Below, piece by piece: positions 56,261 through 64,000 of a DNA stretch of 64,000 nt. The DNA lies in NCBI GenBank assembly GCA_029864565.1, contig JAOTTD010000009.1:1-64000 (forward strand), given 5' to 3'. This DNA is from Thermoplasmata archaeon. Its GTDB lineage: Archaea > Thermoplasmatota > Thermoplasmata > UBA10834. Within the stretch, counting starts at the first letter, position 1. The number at the start of each line of letters is the position of its first letter. The notes under the pieces were generated by a model. That model made no database searches. It was given only the letters and a program-made list of their open reading frames with translations, and was not told the origin of the DNA. Made by a program: the position numbers and the translations under genes.

Positions 56261-57379
56261 ATGGACAAAAAGAGTCTGGCATTTCTCGAGAAGCTTACGA
56301 ACAGCTTCGGACCAGCGGGGTTCGAGAAGGAACCAACACGAATCGTAAGGGATTATGTGAAGAGATACTCGGATGCGACCTCGACCGATGGATTGGGATC
56401 ACTACTGTTCACGAAGAAGGGGACATCAGAGACTCCCGTCGTCCTAATTCCAGGTCATGTGGACGAGGTTGGATTCATTGTGTCATCAATCAACAAGCTT
56501 GGCTACCTGACGTTCAACCCACTCGGTGGATGGTTCGACCAGGTGTTGTTGGGACAGCGCGTAAAGGTCAGGACATCCAAAGGACTCATCCCGGGAATCA
56601 TAGCCGCCAAGCCGCCTCACCTGCTTCCGACTGAGGAGAGGTCGAAGGTGGTCGTGAAGGACAAGATGTTCATCGACATCGGCGCCTCCAACGAGGAGGA
56701 GGCCAAGGAAATGGGCATCAGGATCGGCAACCCAGTGATGCCGGATTCGACGTTCTCCACGATTGACAAGAAGGTATTCAGCAAAGGCAAGAGGAAGGGC
56801 TCCGACACGATCGCCATCGGCAAAGCGTTCGACGACCGCATAGGCGCGTTCATTGCAGCGGAGGTTGTGAAGACTCTGAAGGAGAAGAGGATCGCCCATC
56901 CGAACACCGTAGTTGGTGCCGCTACGACACAGGAGGAGGTTGGGCTAAGAGGGGCACGCACAACTGCGTACGTCGTCAAACCAGATGTCTGCCTTACACT
57001 TGAAGTTGATATCGCTGGGGACGTGCCGGGCATCGAGGCGAACGAGGCGCCAACGAAGATGGGCATGGGACCATCGATAACGACCTACGATTCATCGATG
57101 ATACCAAACCAGGAGCTGCTAGAGTTCGTCATTTCCGCTGCCGACAAGGCGAAGATCCCTCACCAGCTCTCGCAGATGGCGAGAGGAGGCACCGATGCGG
57201 GGATCATCCATATATCGAATGCCGGATGCCCGAGCCTGGTGATAGGCGTGCCCACGAGGCACATACATGCCCATGCGGGCATGCTAAGCCTCACCGATAC
57301 GGAGAACGCGGTCAAGCTGCTGGTCGAAGTCGTCAAGAAGCTGGACAAGAAGAAGGTCGCTAGTTTCACCGAGGTATAG
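56261..57379 (+). CDS. M42-family metalloaminopeptidase (TET/FrvX-like)
   Basis: LTNSFGPAGFEKEPTRIVRDYVK...IPGHVDEVGFIVSSINKLGYLTFNPLGGW...ATTQEEVGLRGA; ATG 56261 after GGTGGTGG. Confidence 0.92.
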   Translation: MDKKSLAFLEKLTNSFGPAGFEKEPTRIVRDYVKRYSDATSTDGLGSLLFTKKGTSETPVVLIPGHVDEVGFIVSSINKLGYLTFNPLGGWFDQVLLGQRVKVRTSKGLIPGIIAAKPPHLLPTEERSKVVVKDKMFIDIGASNEEEAKEMGIRIGNPVMPDSTFSTIDKKVFSKGKRKGSDTIAIGKAFDDRIGAFIAAEVVKTLKEKRIAHPNTVVGAATTQEEVGLRGARTTAYVVKPDVCLTLEVDIAGDVPGIEANEAPTKMGMGPSITTYDSSMIPNQELLEFVISAADKAKIPHQLSQMARGGTDAGIIHISNAGCPSLVIGVPTRHIHAHAGMLSLTDTENAVKLLVEVVKKLDKKKVASFTEV

Positions 57380-57398
57380 GCATCGAGAGTGTGCTTGC

Positions 57399-58010
57399 AT
57401 GCAAAAGGCCATCGATCCCGCCCTTTACAGAGACCTATCCGAATCGAAGGCGGCTCTTGCGAGACACGGCATAGTTATCATACGTTCGATTGAGGCCGAT
57501 CTCGGACCCGCCATGATTTCCGCGACCAGGGATTCCATATCCGCATCGCCGGAGGCTTTGAGCGGAATGAGCGATGAGGAACTCGACGAGTTCATGGAAG
57601 GGTTGAGAAAGACGGCGATGAAATCCGCCAAGGACCTGCGGGTGTTGTACATCAGGTTGCTCGCCCAGCTGGGAACCGAGTACATAGGCGATCTGGTGAA
57701 GGAGCTGGACGGTATAGAGAAGCTGTTCACCTGGGAGAGGGTCTCGAAGTCGGTGGATCCAATCAACAAGCGCCTTGCCAAGGCAGGCTTCCGGCCAATG
57801 CGGCTGCCTCATGCGGAAGCCGTCTCGGCATCGTTCGCTCTGGAACTGAACGAGAGATGGCCAACGGCCTTCGATAGATTCAAAGGCCTGGCTTGCGAGG
57901 CTGCGAAGAAGCTGGAAGGCGATAGGACAAAGACTACGCCAAAGAAGAAGTCGAAGAAGAAGACCACCCCTAAGAAGACGAAGAAGAGTGGGAATTCTAA
58001 GAAGGGTTGA
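57399..58010 (+). CDS. unknown helical protein with lysine-rich C-terminal tail
   Basis: Ends DRTKTTPKKKSKKKTTPKKTKKSGNSKKG. Confidence 0.65.
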   Translation: MQKAIDPALYRDLSESKAALARHGIVIIRSIEADLGPAMISATRDSISASPEALSGMSDEELDEFMEGLRKTAMKSAKDLRVLYIRLLAQLGTEYIGDLVKELDGIEKLFTWERVSKSVDPINKRLAKAGFRPMRLPHAEAVSASFALELNERWPTAFDRFKGLACEAAKKLEGDRTKTTPKKKSKKKTTPKKTKKSGNSKKG

Positions 58011-58016
58011 ACCGGA

Positions 58017-58529
58017 ATGGCAGTCCTGTCGGATTCCGACATTGTCAGCCTGCTCAAAGAGGGTTCACTGAGGATTGGAGGATTCTGTGAGCAGAACCTC
58101 ACTCCCAATGGCTATGATGTCACCATTGAGGAGATATGGATACCTGCCAAGGATTCGCGATTCAAAGAGGGCATAGCGGAGATCCCTGGACAGGAATGGT
58201 TCGTCGTCGGCACAAAAGAGTTCCTGGAGCTGCCGGCCGACATCGTTGGGGGAATCTGGATAAGGACCACCTGGGTGAGGAAAGGCATACTGTCCTCTTT
58301 TGGACGAATAGATGCAGGATTCAATGGGAATTTGACCTTTTCGGCATTCAATGCGTCCGCCGAGCCCGTAGCCGTCCCGATAGGCGAGAGGTTCGCCCAA
58401 GTAGTCTTCGAAGAGATGCGCTCTGCTGCGTCTGAAAGCTACGACAAACGGTCCGGCAACTATCAGGGGCAGAGAGGCATAACGCTTGCGCCCGCGGACC
58501 GTCAGAGGAACGACAGGTCGAAGCCATAG
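58017..58529 (+). CDS. dcd: dCTP deaminase/dUTPase family
   Basis: LSDSDIVSLLKEGSLRIGGFCEQNLTPNGYDVTIEEI...RTTWVRKGILSSFGRIDAGFNGNLTFSAFN. Confidence 0.9.
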   Translation: MAVLSDSDIVSLLKEGSLRIGGFCEQNLTPNGYDVTIEEIWIPAKDSRFKEGIAEIPGQEWFVVGTKEFLELPADIVGGIWIRTTWVRKGILSSFGRIDAGFNGNLTFSAFNASAEPVAVPIGERFAQVVFEEMRSAASESYDKRSGNYQGQRGITLAPADRQRNDRSKP

Positions 58530-59506
58530 AAGTTGAGAGAGGGAGAGTAACTCTTGACCTTTCGCCTCGCAAGAGGCTTGATGGCCCGGCCCTCCCTTAC
58601 TGCGACGGACCTCATGTCGTCTATCCGCTTCTCGATATCTGGCTCCTCCATTATCTCGTAGAAGTGTATCACTCCACCTGGCCTCAGCGCTCGGATGGCC
58701 TCTGGGAGGAAATCGTAGGCGCTGTGAGGGAGGTTCATGATTATCCTGTCCGCTTGTCCAAGCTTCGCAATCTCTTCCCGCGCGTCACCGTGCACGGACC
58801 TCAAACCACTCGCCTTGTTCAACTTGATGTTCTCCTCCAGATATCTGACCGCATCGGGATTGGAGTCAATGGCGTAGACCATCTTCGGCGTGCGCGTCTT
58901 TGCGATGAGAATGGAAAAGGGCCCTACGCCAGCGAACATGTCGATCACCACCTCGCCCGCAGCAACCTGCTCAGCTACGATTACCCGTTCTGTCGCCAGC
59001 CTCGGGGAGAAGAATACTTTCGCAACATCCAACTTGAACATCAGGCCGTACTCGCGATGAGTGGTCTCCGTCGATTTGTCGCCGGCCACCACCTTCACCC
59101 TCCTTGTACGGAATTCGTCCACCACGCCTGCGTCCATGCACACCGTACGCACGGACTTCTGCGCACCAATGATAGCCTGCCCAATCTCCCCGGCGAACGG
59201 AAGCGCCTCGTCGGCAATCTTTACGATGGCTATTGAGCCTAGGACATCGAACGAGGACGGGAGGTATCTGCGGAGCTCGTCTGGCATGTCGACGAGAACC
59301 CTGAAGTCCTTGATCTGATCCTCAATCTCCTCGAAATCGCGTGTCTCAATAGGGTAGCCCACGTCGAGCCTCTGCGACACAGGGAGGTAGACATTCTTCG
59401 CGTCGGCCCGTATCTGAAGCCCCCTCCTGAGAATCCCCTTGGAAGCGAGTCTGAGCCTTATCGGCTCCGCCTTTTTCTTCGGTACAACGACGCAGAGAGA
59501 CTTCAT
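58502..59506 (-). CDS. trm5: tRNA (guanine37-N1)-methyltransferase Trm5
   Basis: [52 protein letters not shown]...[12 protein letters not shown]. Confidence 0.92.
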   Translation of the reverse strand: MKSLCVVVPKKKAEPIRLRLASKGILRRGLQIRADAKNVYLPVSQRLDVGYPIETRDFEEIEDQIKDFRVLVDMPDELRRYLPSSFDVLGSIAIVKIADEALPFAGEIGQAIIGAQKSVRTVCMDAGVVDEFRTRRVKVVAGDKSTETTHREYGLMFKLDVAKVFFSPRLATERVIVAEQVAAGEVVIDMFAGVGPFSILIAKTRTPKMVYAIDSNPDAVRYLEENIKLNKASGLRSVHGDAREEIAKLGQADRIIMNLPHSAYDFLPEAIRALRPGGVIHFYEIMEEPDIEKRIDDMRSVAVREGRAIKPLARRKVKSYSPSLNFYGFDLSFL

Positions 59507-59606
59507 GCACGCAAGAAATCAGCATCTGAGATAGATAAGGACTGGGGTCGTCAGAGCGGCAGAAGAGTACAATTACCTATGCCAGCAATCCCCATGACGG
59601 ATTCGG

Positions 59607-60401
59607 ATGGTGGCTGAGAAGGACAGAAGGTTGACGCTCATTGGCCTGGGCCTTTGTGACGAGAAGGACTTGACAGCTCGTGGGATGGAAGAGATACGAG
59701 AAGCGAACTCCGTCTTTGCGGAACACTACACATCGACTCTTTCGAAGGGCTCGATCTCCAGGCTTGAAAGGGCCGTTGGAAGAAAGATCGTGATGCTCAC
59801 AAGGGAAGAAGTCGAAAATGGCACGCGCATAATCGAATCGTGCAGAGAGGGGCGAGTAGCCTTCCTTGTGGCAGGAGATCCGATGACTGCCACAACGCAT
59901 GTCGACCTTAGACTGCGTGCAGCTAGAGAATCGATAGAGACGGCAATCATCCACGCCTCATCCGTGCTTACCGCCGTGCCTGGGCTCCTCGGACTTCAGC
60001 ACTACAAACTCGGCAGAACGACCACTTTGCCCTTTCCTCAAGAAGGTTATCTCCCGACCAGCCCGTACGAGATCATCATCAACAACCTCGACAGAGGGCT
60101 CCATTCGCTTGTATTGCTAGATATCGATTCCGAAAACAATCGCTACATGACCGCTAACGAGGGGATGAGCGTCCTTGAAGAGATGGCGAAGAAGCGCGGC
60201 GATCCCGGGAGAATAGACGACGACACGCTTGTCGCGGTCGTCGCCAGAGCGGGCTGGCCAGATTGCATCGTGGCCGCTGGAAAGCTGGGAGAGATGCGCA
60301 CCCGCACTTTCGGGTCGCCGCCGCATACGTTGGTCGTTCCAGGGCAGCTCCATTTCATGGAGGATGAGGCTCTGAGGGCGTTCGCGGGCCTGAACCGCTG
60401 A
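59607..60401 (+). CDS. dphB: diphthine synthase
   Basis: LTLIGLGLCDEKDLTARGMEEIREANSVFAEHYTS...VAGDPMTATTHVDLRLRA. Confidence 0.93.
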   Translation: MVAEKDRRLTLIGLGLCDEKDLTARGMEEIREANSVFAEHYTSTLSKGSISRLERAVGRKIVMLTREEVENGTRIIESCREGRVAFLVAGDPMTATTHVDLRLRAARESIETAIIHASSVLTAVPGLLGLQHYKLGRTTTLPFPQEGYLPTSPYEIIINNLDRGLHSLVLLDIDSENNRYMTANEGMSVLEEMAKKRGDPGRIDDDTLVAVVARAGWPDCIVAAGKLGEMRTRTFGSPPHTLVVPGQLHFMEDEALRAFAGLNR

Positions 60402-60532
60402 TTCCGTCGATGAGCGGCTTAAGCAGTGGCCGCCACCTCAAGCCGCAAACGGACGGCCGGAACCCACGGCATAAGAACAAAGTAAGGTGTTTTGGCCGTC
60501 AGCCTCCACCTGAGAATGTGAAGGCTGGCGGT

Positions 60533-60775
60533 CTATGGTTTCCCGAGATTCCAGGCTTCGACTGGTGCTGCCACGAGCTCAGTCTCACACTGTGATTCAA
60601 GCAGCGAGATCATCAGTTCGATGGCCTCCAATGCTATCTCACAGTCAGCGTTCGTGAGAGCGTCCACGGCCTTGTCGACCTTGCCCGCGTCCAGCATCTT
60701 GCGAGCGAAGGACTTGGTCAGTGGCGCCAATGAACATGTTCGAAACATCACAAGAGCGGGACAGGCATATCTCAA
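60533..60775 (-). CDS. small protein of unknown function, translationally adjacent to the FtsZ-like gene
   Basis: TTG start directly after the FtsZ-like stop; SFARKMLDAGKVDKAVDALTNADCEIALEAIELMISLLES. Confidence 0.45.
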   Translation of the reverse strand: MRYACPALVMFRTCSLAPLTKSFARKMLDAGKVDKAVDALTNADCEIALEAIELMISLLESQCETELVAAPVEAWNLGKP

Positions 60776-60776
60776 T

Positions 60777-61706
60777 TCACAACTTATTCATCAGCAGGAG
60801 ACTCAAACGAATGCTATCGCCAAGGCTTTCGTCCCGATAAGTGCCGTGCATGATCTTCGAATCACCGAGCCGCTGTCGGACCCGTTCGATCAATCTTGTC
60901 CGCTCCCTGTCCCATGGATCCGCAGCGGAATAGACCGCAATCGCTGCGATTGTCTCGCTTGTCTCGAAATCAAACCACGGGGAGGTGAAGGCCTCATCTA
61001 CCGCACGCTGCACACGCTCGTCCCCCCTGCCCAACCCTAGGCCGAAACGACCGTAACGAGCTTCACCAACTGCTTGCTTGAGGATTCTCGACCCATTCCT
61101 GTCCAGGACTCGGCAAATGTCCAGCATCGGCCTGTTCATTATCCCGTTCATCACAGCAAATGCCTTAGAGAGCGGCAACGTCGGTGCCAAATCGGAGAGG
61201 GCATCGTTTCCGAAGACTATGCAAGCATCCGTGCTACCGACAATTCTGCGCAGGCATTTCGCAGCGAACTCCCTCCGGCGTTCGCTCTCTGCAGAGAACG
61301 GAGAAGCGACCAGCGCAATGGATAGTGCGCCTTTGCCTTTCGCCAACTGTCCCAGCACCGCAGTCCCCAGGCTGCCGCTGACACCTCCGAGGCCGGCCAG
61401 CAGGAATGCTATATCCGTACCATCAAACAGTCTGTGCATCTCATCGCCGGCGACCGATGGCGATTGGTGTATGATGGCAGGGTCGGCCTGATAGAGCCCG
61501 ATGAGCTTCTGCGGGGTGATAAGTGACTGCACCGCTGCACCGGAACGTTCGAGGTCAGCCTCGGACGTGGAGAAGGCCACAGATGGTATCGCAGAGCGCG
61601 CAATCATGCTGCAACCGGCGCTTCCCACACCGAACGCCTTCGCCCTGGCAAGATTGTCGCTCGATGGCGCGTCAAATGCAATCATTCCATCTGTCATCCC
61701 GGCCAT
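60777..61706 (-). CDS. divergent FtsZ/tubulin-superfamily protein
   Basis: KAFGVGSAGCSM (T1), DIAFLLAGLGGVSGSLGTAVLGQLAKGKGALSIALVASPF (T4 region), DACIVFGNDALSDL, GRGDERVQRAVDEAFTSPWFD. Confidence 0.75.
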   Translation of the reverse strand: MAGMTDGMIAFDAPSSDNLARAKAFGVGSAGCSMIARSAIPSVAFSTSEADLERSGAAVQSLITPQKLIGLYQADPAIIHQSPSVAGDEMHRLFDGTDIAFLLAGLGGVSGSLGTAVLGQLAKGKGALSIALVASPFSAESERRREFAAKCLRRIVGSTDACIVFGNDALSDLAPTLPLSKAFAVMNGIMNRPMLDICRVLDRNGSRILKQAVGEARYGRFGLGLGRGDERVQRAVDEAFTSPWFDFETSETIAAIAVYSAADPWDRERTRLIERVRQRLGDSKIMHGTYRDESLGDSIRLSLLLMNKL

Positions 61707-61890
61707 CCATGCAGATTCGCCGATTTATGTTTCACGGCAATGTTACATCCGGTTTCCTGCAGGCAATAAGCTCAATACTCTGAGCGGCATTCGAGAGGAA
61801 GGGAAGGACGGGAGCGAACGGGCGCCATGCCAGCATTCGCTCCTCAAACACAATCCCGATCGGAGATGTCTTCCGGAAGGTGAATTCGGC

Positions 61891-63003
61891 GTGAGGTTGG
61901 TGCACATATCAGACACCCATCTGGGTTTCTTCGCTTATTCCAGGTCGGACCCAGACTTGGGCATCAACCAGAGAGAAGCCGATTTCTACCGCGCGTTCGC
62001 TCAAGCCATCGACAAGGTCATCGCGCTCAAGCCTGACGTAGTCGTCCACGCAGGCGATCTGTTCGATGGCGTTCGGCCACAAAACAGGGCGATCGATGTG
62101 GCGCTCAGACAACTTATAAGACTATCAGAGTCGGGGACGGAGATCGTGTTGATAAGTGGTAACCATTCCACGCCCAAGATGAGGGAAACGGGGAACATAT
62201 TCCGCATATTCGAACACTTGGATGGCATACATCCAGTACACGAACCAGGAGTCGCTGAGATCGTAGTGGGAGATGCAACGATACACGCCATTCCCCACTC
62301 GGCGAACCCACCCATGAACGAGGTCCTGTCTCTCCTTCAACCATCGAAACTCACGCGTCACAACGTGCTGATGCTGCACGCAGGCATCGAAGGGTCGAGC
62401 AGATACCGAACGGACCACATCAATCAACAGTTGATCGCCCCCGACAACATCCCGAAGGACATGGACTACGTCGCGCTCGGGCATTATCACGAGTTCGCAG
62501 AGCTCACGAAGGGGATGTGTTACTCAGGATCAACCGAACGGCTCGGATTTGGGGAGGTTGGCCAACGCAAAGGGATCGTCGAGGTTGACCTCGACAGAGG
62601 GACCACCGAGTTCCACGAGCTGGACGTCAGAGACATGTACGACATAGAATCCATCGACGCTGAAGGTCTCACTGCGATGGAGGTGTTCGGAGAAGTCAAG
62701 TCACGCCTTGAGGATTCGCCGCTCGAAGGAGCGATTGCGCGATTGATAGTTGCCAACGTGCGGTCGGATATCGCTCGATCGCTCGACACGCTGTCCTTGA
62801 AGAGGATGGCTTCAAGCGCCCTGTACTTCGACCTTAAGATACAGAGAGCCGACAGCGAGCCAATCAGAGAGCAGAGGGATTCCACCATCGACTCGCTTGA
62901 ACATGAATACGGCTTGTTCGTCGAGAGACTGAATATCCCAGATGAGAGAAAGAAACGACTTCTGAGCCTTGGTGCGTCCTATCTCACGGAGGGGAGCGAG
63001 TGA
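61891..63003 (+). CDS. mre11: DNA double-strand break repair nuclease Mre11
   Basis: VRLVHISDTHLGFFAYSRSDPDLGINQREADFYRAF...VVHAGDLFDGVRP...ISGNHSTP...LGHYHE; GTG start. Confidence 0.94.
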   Translation: MRLVHISDTHLGFFAYSRSDPDLGINQREADFYRAFAQAIDKVIALKPDVVVHAGDLFDGVRPQNRAIDVALRQLIRLSESGTEIVLISGNHSTPKMRETGNIFRIFEHLDGIHPVHEPGVAEIVVGDATIHAIPHSANPPMNEVLSLLQPSKLTRHNVLMLHAGIEGSSRYRTDHINQQLIAPDNIPKDMDYVALGHYHEFAELTKGMCYSGSTERLGFGEVGQRKGIVEVDLDRGTTEFHELDVRDMYDIESIDAEGLTAMEVFGEVKSRLEDSPLEGAIARLIVANVRSDIARSLDTLSLKRMASSALYFDLKIQRADSEPIREQRDSTIDSLEHEYGLFVERLNIPDERKKRLLSLGASYLTEGSE

Positions 63004-64000
63004 GGATCAGTTACCTGGAGCTGAAGAACTACAGGAAGTTCAGAGACTTGAAGCTTCAGTTCCCCGACGGTGTAGTAGGCATTCTGGGCCTCAATGGTTC
63101 AGGCAAGACCACAATAATCGAGGCCATCGCTTGGGCCCTGTTCGGAAACGAAGACGAAGTAGTAAGGACCAACAGAGAAAGCATTAGATTCTCGGGCGCC
63201 AGAGCTAAGGAAAACGTCAAGGTGATTCTCGATTTCGAGCTCGATGATGCGGAATACAGGATCGAGCGAGAGATGGGGGGCCGCAGCCTTGTCATGAAGG
63301 CGACCCTGCACCATGGACCTAACCTCATCGCTGACGGAGACAAGGCCGTCAAAGCAACGATTCAGAAGCTCATAGGCATGGACTACAAGTCGTTCTTCAC
63401 TTCGGTATTCGCGAGGCAGAAGGAGCTCGATGAACTGCAGGAACTCCAGCCAGCGAAGCGCAAGGAAGCAGTATTGAGGATGTTACGCATCGATGGTCTG
63501 GATATAGCTCTGCGGTCGATAAGGAGTGACCGCAACTCTGCCTCGGAGAGAGTCAGAGGGGCGGAAACCGTGTTGACGGATGCGAACGGGATTGACCGCG
63601 AGAAATTCGTGACTGAACGGTTGGAGAAGCTCTCGAAGGACCGCAGGAGCGTCGAGAAGACTCTAAAGGATGCGCAGGAGGCCGCCATGGCGCTTGCTAG
63701 GGAGGCGAGTGAAATGCGCGAGAGGAAGGAGTCCTTGAGGAAGGATTTCGAGGCTTTGGGCATCGCGAAGGCGAACCTGGACGCGAACAGGAGGGCGCTT
63801 GCGGACCAAAGAACCTCGGAGGACACCCTGACACGAAGAATCCTGGAAATAGAGGGCGCATTCGAAAGGATGCCTGATCTGGAGCGTGCCGAGGGAGAGT
63901 GGAGGAAGGCTTTGGCAGAGAGGGACTCCATGGAGCGGGAGAAGGAGCGCTTCGACATGCGCAAGCACCTGCTCGCCGACAAAGCCTCGATCGAAGCGGA
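63000..64000 (+). CDS. rad50: DNA double-strand break repair ATPase Rad50, N-terminal part (3' truncated by window)
   Basis: VRISYLELKNYRKFRDLKLQFPDGVVGILGLNGSGKTTIIEAIAWALFG...SVFARQKELDELQELQPAKRKEAVLRML; GTG overlaps the mre11 stop. Confidence 0.95.
   Translation, partial: MRISYLELKNYRKFRDLKLQFPDGVVGILGLNGSGKTTIIEAIAWALFGNEDEVVRTNRESIRFSGARAKENVKVILDFELDDAEYRIEREMGGRSLVMKATLHHGPNLIADGDKAVKATIQKLIGMDYKSFFTSVFARQKELDELQELQPAKRKEAVLRMLRIDGLDIALRSIRSDRNSASERVRGAETVLTDANGIDREKFVTERLEKLSKDRRSVEKTLKDAQEAAMALAREASEMRERKESLRKDFEALGIAKANLDANRRALADQRTSEDTLTRRILEIEGAFERMPDLERAEGEWRKALAERDSMEREKERFDMRKHLLADKASIEA

Noticed and set aside
61501-61890. N-terminal extension of the Mre11 ORF
   Set aside because: It is antisense to the FtsZ-like gene; the Mre11 N-terminus (RLVHISDTHLG) begins at GTG 61891.

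Overview
The window reads as a gene-dense, moderately GC-rich archaeal chromosome segment, probably Thermoplasmatota-like (RfcS, Mre11/Rad50, L40e, Trm1, Trm5, DphB, archaeal MptD, archaeal riboflavin genes, ADH synthase/DHQ synthase II aromatic route). No rRNA, tRNA, CRISPR array or intact mobile element was recognised. Main blocks: (i) 2-oxoacid:ferredoxin oxidoreductase beta/gamma plus an ADP-forming acyl-CoA synthetase ATP-grasp subunit; (ii) housekeeping genes trm1, purA, topA, rfcS, ttuA/ncsA-like, glyA, pgi/pmi; (iii) a riboflavin operon (ribB, ribL, ribC, ribH) followed by a zinc finger-PUA-PAPS reductase-ferredoxin fusion; (iv) carA-carB and thi4; (v) a minus-strand cluster of three non-pyrrolysine corrinoid methyltransferases (two MttB-like, one MtmB-like), one corrinoid protein and a DMT transporter; (vi) a 12-gene plus-strand operon joining aspartate semialdehyde supply, shikimate-pathway enzymes, tyrosine-branch enzymes and the DUF39/NIL/UPF0280 homocysteine system; (vii) an orphan molybdopterin oxidoreductase, small flavoproteins and GcvH; (viii) an apparently AT-richer patch with a recombinase remnant; (ix) dcd, trm5, dphB, a divergent FtsZ-like protein, mre11 and rad50 (cut by the window end). 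Most noteworthy: the Pyl-free methylamine-type methyltransferase cluster including an MtmB-family member, an FtsZ-like protein with a degraded catalytic T7 loop, recurrent candidate CTG start codons in the aro operon, leaderless TATA-to-start spacing that relocates several starts, a tandem-RHH regulator with a palindrome in its own promoter, and two decayed genes (MacB/FtsX-type ABC exporter, GNAT). All calls are by eye; no database search was run.
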